Positions 1 to 6,107 of a stretch of 6,158 nucleotides of DNA are shown here, one piece after another; the stretch's first letter is position 1, and every line of letters starts with the position of its first letter. The stretch comes from JAKZRT01 sp047518005 (lineage in GTDB: Bacteria > Pseudomonadota > Alphaproteobacteria > Rhodobacterales > Rhodobacteraceae). The stretch is from NCBI GenBank assembly GCA_047518005.1, contig JAKZRT010000036.1:1-6158 (forward strand). The letters are read 5' to 3'. The position numbers were made by a program, and so were the translations under genes. The notes below the pieces were generated by a model, which was not told the origin of the DNA, searched no databases, and saw nothing but the letters and a program-made list of their open reading frames with translations.

Positions 1-57
1 TGCATAGCGTCCCGAATGCCGTTCATATCGGGCGCGAGTGGTTTCAGTCCAGGCCAT
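1..57 (-). CDS. IS5-family transposase, N-terminal fragment (runs off the left edge)
   Basis: Reading leftward from an ATG at 57-55, the 19 visible codons give MAWTETTRARYERHSGRYA. This matches, from memory, the N-terminus of many IS5-family transposases of alphaproteobacteria, which open with MAWTETTR, followed by a Tyr/Arg-rich stretch and then RYASDLTDAEW. The start is supported by a good ribosome binding site on the minus strand, GAGGGAGA at 70-63, five bases before the ATG. The DDE catalytic domain lies outside the window, so it cannot be judged whether the gene is intact. It is divergent from the M16 gene to its right. Recognition is from a short peptide, but that peptide is distinctive. 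Confidence 0.7.
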   Translation of the reverse strand, partial: MAWTETTRARYERHSGRYA

Positions 58-114
58 TGTGATCTCCCTCGAATCTTATCAATCCGATTGAATCACAACT
101 CGCTGAAATCACTC
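1..114 (-). mobile_element. End of an IS5-family insertion sequence (partial)
   Basis: This stretch holds the start of an IS5-type transposase reading leftward and about 57 bases of AT-richer leader between its start codon and the M16 gene. The leader differs in base composition from the GC-rich genes to the right. It contains a small perfect inverted repeat, TCAAT-CCG-ATTGA, at 79-91. The outer edge is inferred: on the minus strand the likely terminus begins with GAGT at 114-111, next to AT-rich bases (115-120) that could be the target site. The other end of the element lies outside the window, so neither the terminal repeat nor the target duplication can be confirmed. The boundary could be off by about 10 bases. 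Confidence 0.6.
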
Positions 115-152
115 AATTAGTTTTGGATCAGACACTCAGACCCCGACGCTCC

Positions 153-157
153 AAGGA
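153..157 (+). promoter_or_regulatory. Ribosome binding site deciding the start of the first M16 gene
   Basis: AAGGA lies four bases before ATG 162 and ten bases before the in-frame ATG 168. It favours one of these over the TTG at 123, which would add 13 residues in front of the signal peptide and sits at the probable IS boundary. I chose 162, but 168 is almost equally good. Confidence 0.55.
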
Positions 158-161
158 ATTG

Positions 162-1523
162 ATGCCGATGCAGATTGTTTTCCGCCTGATCACCCTCTCG
201 ATGGCGGCACTTGCGCCGCTGGCGTTGTCCCAGCCCGCGCGGGCCGGCGAAATTACCACATTCGGCCTTGAAAATGGGCTCGAGGTGGTGGTGATCGAAG
301 ACCACCGCGCGCCGGTGGTGGTGCACATGCTGTGGTACCGCGCCGGTGCAGCCGATGAACCGCCCGGCACCTCGGGCATCGCCCATTTTCTGGAACATCT
401 GCTTTTCAAGGCCACCGACAAAATCCCCTCGGGCGAATTCTCGCGTATCGTTGAAAGGAACGGCGGCACCGACAACGCCTTTACCGCCTATGATTATACC
501 GCCTACTTTCAACGCGTTGCGGCCGACCGGCTGGACCTGATGATGTCGCTGGAAGCCGACCGGATGCGCAACCTGCGCCTGACCGACGAGGACATCGTCA
601 CCGAACGCGATGTGATCCTGGAAGAACGCAACCAACGCACCGAAAACAACCCTGGCGCTTTGTTCGGCGAACAGCGGCAGGCGGCGCAGTATCTCAACCA
701 TCCCTATGCCATTCCGATCATCGGCTGGAAGCACGAGATGCAGGCGCTGTCGCTCGACGACGCGCTGGTGTTTTACCGCACCCATTACGCGCCCAACAAC
801 GCGATCCTGATCGTGGCGGGTGACGTTTTGCCGGGTGATGTGCGCGCCATGGCCGAAAAACATTACGGACCGCTGGCACCGACGATCGATCTGCCGGTGC
901 GCGCCCGCCCGCAGGAACCGCCGCAGACCTCGCCGCGCCGCCTGACCATGGAAGACGCGCGCGTCGGCCAGCCTTATGTCATCCGCACCTATCTGGCCCC
1001 CGAACGCGACAGCGGCGATCAGCGGCCCGCAGCGGCCTTGGTGCTGTTGGCCGAGCTGCTGGGCGGTTCGGGCGTGACCTCGTTCATGGGCAAACGCCTG
1101 CAATTCGACACCCAAAACGCCGTTTACACCGGCGCATTCTATCGCGGTCTTTCGTTTGACGACACCACCTTTGGCCTGATTATCGTGCCGTCCGAAGGCC
1201 GCAGCCTGATGCAAGCCGAGGCCGATCTTGACGAGGTGCTGGCGGCGTTCATGGTCGAAGGCGTCGACCAAGACCAACTGGCGCGCATCAAGATGCAGAT
1301 CCGCGCCTCGGTAATTTATGCCGATGACAGCACCCAGGCGCTGGCGCGCCGCTATGGCGCGGCCCTGACGGCGGGGTTGACCGTTGACGACATCCAAGCC
1401 TGGCCCGAGGTTCTGCAATCGGTCACGCCGTCCGAGATCATGGACGCCGCGCGCGGCGTTTTCGACATGCGCAACTCGGTCACCGGCTGGCTGATGAAGC
1501 CCGAGGAAGAGGAGGGCGAATGA
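162..1523 (+). CDS. Periplasmic M16B zinc metallopeptidase, catalytic-type subunit
   Basis: This 453-residue protein belongs to the M16 (pitrilysin/insulinase) family, which cleaves peptides in a closed chamber made of two halves. A signal peptide is visible: hydrophobic residues about 5-23, then the likely cleavage site PARA|GE after A28, so it should act in the periplasm. The N-terminal M16 domain (about 33-180) has the inverted zinc motif HFLEH, with H75 and H79 as ligands and E78 as general base. The distal glutamate is in the EE pair at 154-155, about 76 residues further on, the usual family spacing. The C-terminal M16 domain covers about 205-385. Where active partners carry an Arg seven residues before a Tyr, this protein has F315 before Y322, so its second half-site looks incomplete. 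It ends in an acidic tail. Length is typical for bacterial M16B proteins. The next gene overlaps by ATGA and probably encodes the partner. Substrate is unknown. Confidence 0.9.
   Translation: MPMQIVFRLITLSMAALAPLALSQPARAGEITTFGLENGLEVVVIEDHRAPVVVHMLWYRAGAADEPPGTSGIAHFLEHLLFKATDKIPSGEFSRIVERNGGTDNAFTAYDYTAYFQRVAADRLDLMMSLEADRMRNLRLTDEDIVTERDVILEERNQRTENNPGALFGEQRQAAQYLNHPYAIPIIGWKHEMQALSLDDALVFYRTHYAPNNAILIVAGDVLPGDVRAMAEKHYGPLAPTIDLPVRARPQEPPQTSPRRLTMEDARVGQPYVIRTYLAPERDSGDQRPAAALVLLAELLGGSGVTSFMGKRLQFDTQNAVYTGAFYRGLSFDDTTFGLIIVPSEGRSLMQAEADLDEVLAAFMVEGVDQDQLARIKMQIRASVIYADDSTQALARRYGAALTAGLTVDDIQAWPEVLQSVTPSEIMDAARGVFDMRNSVTGWLMKPEEEEGE
1511..1515 (+). promoter_or_regulatory. Ribosome binding site for the second M16 gene, inside the end of the first
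   Basis: GGAGG lies in the last codons of the upstream gene, four bases before ATG 1520 and seven before the directly following in-frame ATG 1523. Either could be the start, changing the product by one Met. The ATGA overlap plus this site suggests translational coupling of the two peptidase subunits. Confidence 0.6.
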
Positions 1524-2839
1524 TGTCCCGCCATCTCAGCGCGATTGTTCTGGGCCTTTGGTCGCTTGCCACACCCCTCTGGGCCGAGGTCGCGATCCAG
1601 CAACTCACCTCGCCCGGCGGTATCAACGCCTGGCTGGTTGAAGAGCACTCGATCCCCTTCACCGCGCTCGAGATTCGGTTTCGCGGCGGCACCAGCCTGG
1701 ATGCGCCCGGCAAGCGCGGCGCCACCAACCTGATGATGGGGCTTCTGGAAGAGGGCGCCGGCGACATGGACGCTCGCGCATTCGCCGAAGCCGTCGAAGG
1801 CCTGGCCGCGAATTTTTCATTCGACTCCCATTCCGATGCTGTCACCATATCGGCCGAGTTTCTAAGTGAAAACCGTGACGAGGCCATCGAATTGCTGCGC
1901 CTCGCCCTGCAGGAACCGACATTTGCCGAGGCTGACCTTGAACGGGTGCGCGCTCAGGTCCTGTCAAACATCCAGTCGAACCTGACCGATCCCGATCGCA
2001 TCGCATCGGACAGATTTTACGCCCTGGCCTACGGCGATCATCCCTATGGCTCGTCGGGTGACGGGACGCAGGACAGCGTCGGCGCATTGACCCGCGACGA
2101 CGTGCTGGCCGCGCACCGGGCGGTGCTGGCCCGCGACCGGCTTTATGTGGGCGCGGTTGGTGACATCACCGCCGACGACCTCACCACGCTTTTGGACCGG
2201 CTCTTTGGGGCCTTGCCCGCGACCGGCGACGCGATGCCCAGGCGCGTTGAAAACGCGCTGACCGGCGGGGTCACCGTGGTCGATTTTGAAACGCCCCAGT
2301 CGGTGGCGCTGTTTGGCCACGATGGGCTGAAACGCGATGATCCGGACTTTTTTACGGCCTATGTGATGAACCACATCCTGGGCGGCAGCAACTTCGGGTC
2401 GCGCCTGACCATCGAGGTGCGCGAAAAGCGCGGCCTGACTTACGGCGTTTCCAGCTTTCTGGTGCCCCGCGATCTGTCCGAACTGATGATCGGCCAGGTC
2501 TCGTCGGCCAATGACCGGATCGCTCAGGCGATCGACGTGGTGCGCGTCGAATGGGCGCGACTGGCAACCGATGGCGTGACCGAAGACGAGCTGAGCCAGG
2601 CCAAGACCTTCCTGACCGGCGCCTACCCCCTGCGCTTTGACGGCAATTCGCGGATTGCCGGCATTCTGGTCGGCATGCAGATGATCGACCTGACGCCCGA
2701 CTACATCACCTCGCGCAATGCCCGCATCGAGGCGGTCACCGCCGACGACGTCGCCCGCGTTGCCGCGCGCCTGCTGGACGCCGACGGTCTGCATTTCGTG
2801 GTTGTGGGCCAGCCCGAGGGGTTGGAAAGCTCGAACTAG
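1520..2839 (+). CDS. Periplasmic M16-family protein without the zinc motif (partner subunit)
   Basis: This 439-residue protein has the two-domain M16 fold of its neighbour but lacks the zinc site. A signal peptide covers about residues 5-20, with likely cleavage at WA|EV after A22. In the N-terminal domain (about 30-190) the place of HxxEH is taken by N70-L-M-M-G74, so it cannot bind zinc there. In the C-terminal domain (about 205-385), REKRGLTY keeps R301 and Y308 seven residues apart, the Arg/Tyr pair that completes the active site in pitrilysin-type enzymes. It overlaps the first M16 gene by four bases, which supports a roughly 1:1 heterodimer. Family precedents are mitochondrial processing peptidase alpha/beta and a Sphingomonas heterodimeric M16B peptidase. 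The pairing here is inferred, not shown. Membership of M16 is secure; independent catalytic activity is unlikely. Confidence 0.88.
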   Translation: MMSRHLSAIVLGLWSLATPLWAEVAIQQLTSPGGINAWLVEEHSIPFTALEIRFRGGTSLDAPGKRGATNLMMGLLEEGAGDMDARAFAEAVEGLAANFSFDSHSDAVTISAEFLSENRDEAIELLRLALQEPTFAEADLERVRAQVLSNIQSNLTDPDRIASDRFYALAYGDHPYGSSGDGTQDSVGALTRDDVLAAHRAVLARDRLYVGAVGDITADDLTTLLDRLFGALPATGDAMPRRVENALTGGVTVVDFETPQSVALFGHDGLKRDDPDFFTAYVMNHILGGSNFGSRLTIEVREKRGLTYGVSSFLVPRDLSELMIGQVSSANDRIAQAIDVVRVEWARLATDGVTEDELSQAKTFLTGAYPLRFDGNSRIAGILVGMQMIDLTPDYITSRNARIEAVTADDVARVAARLLDADGLHFVVVGQPEGLESSN

Positions 2840-2871
2840 GCCTGCCTACCAGTAAGTGCGCCGCCAGCCGT

Positions 2872-2902
2872 GCTTTCCCCATCTCAAAGGAAGGAGGGAA
2901 GC
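2872..2902. repeat. Imperfect inverted repeat (hairpin) after the second M16 gene
   Basis: GCTTTCCC at 2872-2879 pairs with GGGAAGC at 2896-2902, giving seven pairs with one bulged T and a 16-base loop. There is no T-tract after it. It might be a weak transcript-end or mRNA-stability structure, or chance in GC-rich DNA. Confidence 0.35.
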
Positions 2903-2930
2903 GCCACGCCCAAACCTGGTGGCTCGCTCT

Positions 2931-2947
2931 CCGTCCCGCAAGGGCGG
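2931..2947. repeat. Short hairpin with a GCAA loop
   Basis: CCGTCCC pairs with GGGCGG around a GCAA loop, a GNRA-type tetraloop: six GC pairs with one bulged T. A run of G, not T, follows. The stable loop type makes an RNA role possible, but nothing else supports one. Confidence 0.35.
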
Positions 2948-3032
2948 TGGGGGAACGGCGATAGATCATTACGAGCCAGCCCCGATTTTCGTCACTTTAC
3001 CCCGTCCTTCCGCTGGTCGAATCGCCCTGCGT

Positions 3033-3038
3033 TATGCT
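3033..3038 (+). promoter_or_regulatory. Candidate -10 element for mutL-rmuC
   Basis: TATGCT, in the context GTTATGCTAAAC, resembles a -10 element; no clear -35 hexamer lies 16-18 bases upstream. If it is used, transcription would begin near 3044-3046, only five to seven bases before the mutL ATG at 3051. That would fit the absence of a ribosome binding site there. Confidence 0.4.
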
Positions 3039-3050
3039 AAACCTAGTGTC

Positions 3051-4853
3051 ATGCCCGACGGTGACCCCAAGATAAGCCCCCAGACCATCCGCTTCCTGGA
3101 TGAGGCCGCAATCGACCGCATCGCCGCTGGCGAAGTGGTGGAACGCCCCGCATCGGCCCTCAAAGAGCTGGTCGAAAACGCGCTCGACGCAGGCGCTGAC
3201 CGCATCGACGTCACCCAGTCCGCGGGCGGGAAAACCCTTCTGCGCGTCACCGACAACGGCAACGGCATCCCGGCCGACGAACTGCCCCTGGCGCTGGCCC
3301 GCCACGCGATGTCGAAAATCGACGGCTCGGACCTCTTGAATATCCGCAGTTTCGGCTTCCGGGGCGAGGCGCTGGCCGCTCTGGCCGCTGCCGGACGGAT
3401 AACGATCACCAGCCGACATGGGGCCGAGGCCGCGACCATCGACGCCGCCAAAGGCCAGATGTCGCGCCCGCGTCCCGCCGCTCTCGGGCAGGGGACAATG
3501 GTCGAACTGCGCGACCTATTTTCCGGCACCCCTGCGCGGCTGAAGTTCCTGCGCAGCGACCGGGCCGAGGCGGGCGCGCTGGGCGATACCCTCAAACGAC
3601 TGGCCCTGGCCCAGCCTCACACCAGCTTTACCCTGCGCGATGTCACCCAAGGCGGCACCGGACGGCTGGTGTTTCGCGCTGACGCCGAGACGGGGGATAT
3701 GTTCGACGCGCTTCTGGCCCGCACCGCCCGCGTGATGGGCCCCGACTTTGCCGCCAACGCCTTGAAAATCGACGCCACCCGCGACGGCGTCCGCCTGACC
3801 GGTTACGCCGCTCTGCCGACGTATTCGCGCGGTGCCGCGGTGCACCAGCACCTTTTCGTCAACGGCCGTCCGGTGCGCGACAAGCTGCTGACCGGGGCCT
3901 TGCGCGCCGCCTATATGGACGTCCTCGCACGGGGCCGACACCCGGCGGCCGCCCTTTTTGTCAGCTGCGCGCCCGACCTTGTCGACGTCAACGTCCACCC
4001 CGCCAAGACCGAGGTTCGGTTCCGCGACCCCGGTCTGGTGCGCGGGCTGATCATCTCGTCGCTGCGCCACGCGCTGGCCGGGGCCGGACACCGCGCCTCG
4101 ACCACCGTGGCCGGGGCGGCCTTGGGCGCCTTGCGCGCCGAAACCCCGCAAGCGCCGATCTATCAAATGGACCTTGCACGCGGCACCTCGATCCCCGGAC
4201 CGGGCTTTGCCGGAACCGCCGCTCTGTCGGCCCGGGTCGAGACGCCCACGCAAGCCGGTGACGAGGCCACCGATCGCCCTCTGGGCGCGGCGCGTGCGCA
4301 ACTACACGCGACCTATATCGTGGCCCAGACCGCTGATGGCATTGTCATTGTCGACCAGCACGCCGCCCACGAACGACTGGTCTATGAACGGCTCAAGGAA
4401 CAAGCCGCCGAAAAGGGCATTGCCGCGCAGGCGCTGCTGATCCCCGAGGTGGTCACGCTCGCGCCCGACGACCGCGCGCGCCTTCTGGCCGCCGCGGACG
4501 ACCTTGCCGGGCTTGGCCTGACCGTCGAGCCGTTCGGGCTTGAGGCCGTGGCCATCCGTGAAACCCCCGCCGTTCTGGGCGAGGTATGTGGCGAAGCGCT
4601 GATCGCCGACATCCTCGACGAACTGGCTGACCTCGGCGGCTCGCAAACCCTGCGCAGCCGCATCGACGCGGTGCTTTCCCGGATGTCGTGCCACGGCTCG
4701 ATCCGCTCGGGGCGCACCCTGCGCGCCGACGAGATGAACGCGCTATTGCGGGCGATGGAGGCCACGCCGCTTTCAGGCCAGTGCAACCACGGTCGACCCA
4801 CCTATGTCGAACTCAAGCTCGCCGACATCGAGCGACTTTTCGGGCGGTCGTGA
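3051..4853 (+). CDS. mutL: DNA mismatch repair protein MutL (endonuclease type)
   Basis: MutL links mismatch recognition by MutS to strand incision and removal. The product has 600 residues, a normal length. The GHKL ATPase domain (about 10-230) shows IAAGEVVERP at 24-33, ELVENALDAG with the catalytic E39 and Mg-binding N43, DNGNGI at 68-73 and SFGFRGEAL at 100-108. The second part of the N-terminal region ends with DVNVHPAKTEVRF (312-324), including K319. A variable linker (about 340-410) leads to the C-terminal dimer domain with DQHAAHERLVYE (435-446), an exact DQHA(X)2E(X)4E metal motif, plus SCHGS at 546-550 and QCNHGRP at 577-583. It should therefore nick DNA itself, as in bacteria without MutH. 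I chose ATG 3051 because the conserved region begins soon after it; no Shine-Dalgarno sequence precedes it. Its stop codon shares one base with the rmuC start. Confidence 0.96.
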   Translation: MPDGDPKISPQTIRFLDEAAIDRIAAGEVVERPASALKELVENALDAGADRIDVTQSAGGKTLLRVTDNGNGIPADELPLALARHAMSKIDGSDLLNIRSFGFRGEALAALAAAGRITITSRHGAEAATIDAAKGQMSRPRPAALGQGTMVELRDLFSGTPARLKFLRSDRAEAGALGDTLKRLALAQPHTSFTLRDVTQGGTGRLVFRADAETGDMFDALLARTARVMGPDFAANALKIDATRDGVRLTGYAALPTYSRGAAVHQHLFVNGRPVRDKLLTGALRAAYMDVLARGRHPAAALFVSCAPDLVDVNVHPAKTEVRFRDPGLVRGLIISSLRHALAGAGHRASTTVAGAALGALRAETPQAPIYQMDLARGTSIPGPGFAGTAALSARVETPTQAGDEATDRPLGAARAQLHATYIVAQTADGIVIVDQHAAHERLVYERLKEQAAEKGIAAQALLIPEVVTLAPDDRARLLAAADDLAGLGLTVEPFGLEAVAIRETPAVLGEVCGEALIADILDELADLGGSQTLRSRIDAVLSRMSCHGSIRSGRTLRADEMNALLRAMEATPLSGQCNHGRPTYVELKLADIERLFGRS

Positions 4854-6013
4854 TGGAAATTGGCGGTCGCACATATGATCTGAGCGATCCGCTGGTGATT
4901 GCGCTGATCGTCGGGGCGGGGGCCCTCGCGCTTGTGCTGATCCTCATCCTGCGCGCCGCGTCCCGGTCGGCCCGTGTAGCCGAGCCCCTGGCCTGGCAAC
5001 TGGGCGAGCTTGGCAAGCGCGTGGGTGATCTTAGCGACGGCCAGGAACGTCTGGCGGGCGGGCTGAAACATGTTTCCGAAGCCCAGGCCGCCGCCCAGAC
5101 CCAGGCCCTGAAACTGATGGAGGCGCGTCTGGCCGATGTTCAGGGCGCGATGACCGAAAACCTGCAAGGTTCGGCGCGGCGCACGGCGCAGTCGCTGGGT
5201 GAACTTCAGGAACGGCTGAAAACTATCGACAAGGCGCAGGAAAACATCACCAAGCTATCGGGCGATGTGCTGGGTCTGCAGGATATCCTGTCGAACAAAC
5301 AGACCCGAGGCCTGTTCGGCGAAATTCAGTTGCAAGAGATTGTGTCAAAGGCCCTGCCGCCGGACAGTTTCACCTGGCAGGCCACGCTCTCGAACGGCAA
5401 ACGCGCCGATTGCCTGATCCACCTGCCCAATCCGCCGGGTCCGATCGTGATCGATTCGAAGTTTCCGCTCGAGGCCTACGAAGCGCTGCGTGCGGCGAAA
5501 TCGGAGGCCGATCAAAAGACCGCGATCCGCGCGTTTCGCACCTCTGTTCGCGAACATATCAAGGCGATATCCCAGAAATATCTGATCGAAGGCGAAACCG
5601 CCGACGGCGCGCTGATGTTCCTGCCGTCCGAAGCGGTCTATGCCGAACTTCACGCCAATTTCCCGGACCTGGTGCGCGACGGCTTTGCGGCGCGGGTCTG
5701 GATCGTGTCGCCGACCACTTGCATGGCAACGCTGATTACGATGCGCGCTATCCTCAAAGACGCGCGCATGCGCGAACAGGCGGGCGCGATCCGCAAGGCG
5801 CTGCGGCTCTTGCACCGCGATGTTGAACTTGTCGTGGATCGGGTCGGCAAACTCGACACCCACTTTCGTCAGGCCCGCGACGACCTCGAAGGCATCGGCG
5901 TCGCGGCCGAACGCGCCGGCAAGCTTGACAACTTCGACTTCGAAGAAATTGCCCCCGAAGACGCGCCCGTACCGCTTCCCGAAGCCCGGCCCGAACCGAC
6001 ACCCGGCGAATAA
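4853..6013 (+). CDS. rmuC: RmuC-family protein (membrane-anchored, nuclease-like)
   Basis: RmuC proteins have a predicted PD-(D/E)xK nuclease-like fold; loss in E. coli raises inversions at short inverted repeats. The biochemical activity is not well established. The 386-residue product has one N-terminal membrane segment (about 13-33) followed by RAASRSAR, a basic stretch suggesting a cytoplasmic body. An Ala/Gln/Glu-rich, probably coiled-coil region covers about 45-145. The core has GLFGEIQLQEIV (E157), RADCLIHLP (D186) and IVIDSKFP (D201, K203), the expected acidic and lysine positions. The conserved MFLPSE (255-260) and WIVSPTTCMATL (283-294) follow. The tail is rich in Pro and Glu. The start at 4853 overlaps the mutL stop as TGATG, implying coupling; GTG 4850 is an alternative. 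Only a weak GGGCGG (4843-4848 region) precedes it. A 55-codon upstream extension overlapping mutL is unlikely. Confidence 0.94.
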   Translation: MEIGGRTYDLSDPLVIALIVGAGALALVLILILRAASRSARVAEPLAWQLGELGKRVGDLSDGQERLAGGLKHVSEAQAAAQTQALKLMEARLADVQGAMTENLQGSARRTAQSLGELQERLKTIDKAQENITKLSGDVLGLQDILSNKQTRGLFGEIQLQEIVSKALPPDSFTWQATLSNGKRADCLIHLPNPPGPIVIDSKFPLEAYEALRAAKSEADQKTAIRAFRTSVREHIKAISQKYLIEGETADGALMFLPSEAVYAELHANFPDLVRDGFAARVWIVSPTTCMATLITMRAILKDARMREQAGAIRKALRLLHRDVELVVDRVGKLDTHFRQARDDLEGIGVAAERAGKLDNFDFEEIAPEDAPVPLPEARPEPTPGE

Positions 6014-6037
6014 CCGTCCTTATACCAACGGCCCCCA

Positions 6038-6081
6038 GATTTGACTCAAGGGGATTCCCACGAGCGGCGTGATCTGATTCA
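6038..6081. repeat. Imperfect direct repeat in the IS630 leader
   Basis: GATTTGACTCA at 6038-6048 and GATCTGATTCA at 6071-6081 match at 9 of 11 bases; both mismatches are T/C changes. The copies are offset by 33 bases, about three helical turns. Position near the element's end makes a transposase-binding role conceivable, but chance is not excluded. Confidence 0.4.
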
Positions 6082-6107
6082 GTGGCATCAAGGCAAGGGA
6101 GGCTTTG

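Larger units (their letters stand above)
2840..3050 (+). other. Intergenic region between the M16 pair and mutL
   Basis: These 211 bases hold no gene I can support. They contain two imperfect hairpins (2872-2902 and 2931-2947), neither followed by a T-run, so no standard intrinsic terminator is visible. A purine-rich stretch, AAAGGAAGGAGGGAAG, covers 2886-2901 but has no convincing start codon after it. A promoter-like -10 element lies at 3033-3038. The mutL frame happens to stay open through the region from a GTG at 2856, but the 65 codons resemble no MutL N-terminus. Confidence 0.6.

Noticed and set aside
123..161. TTG 123 as the start of the first M16 gene
   Set aside because: It would put 13 polar and basic residues in front of the signal peptide, has no binding site before it and lies at the likely IS boundary.
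117..1418. Long open frame (433 codons) on the minus strand opposite the first M16 gene
   Set aside because: It mirrors a clear M16 gene, has no recognisable domain and is explained by high third-position GC. The same applies to the minus-strand frames at 1964-2794 and 3516-4301.
2840..2950. Intrinsic terminator after the M16 pair
   Set aside because: Hairpins are present but no T-run follows either of them.
2856..3050. N-terminal extension of MutL by 65 codons from GTG 2856
   Set aside because: The extension has a low-complexity, Arg/Pro-rich composition unlike any MutL N-terminus, and the conserved region begins shortly after ATG 3051. The open frame is likely chance.
4688..4852. N-terminal extension of RmuC by 55 codons overlapping mutL
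   Set aside because: It is an out-of-frame reading of the conserved MutL C-terminus, and the membrane anchor expected near the N-terminus begins right after ATG 4853.
162..6013. A new defence or toxin-antitoxin system formed by the peptidases with MutL and RmuC
   Set aside because: All four are common chromosomal families with intact housekeeping motifs; the peptidases are exported while MutL is cytoplasmic, and no toxin, effector or accessory gene is present.
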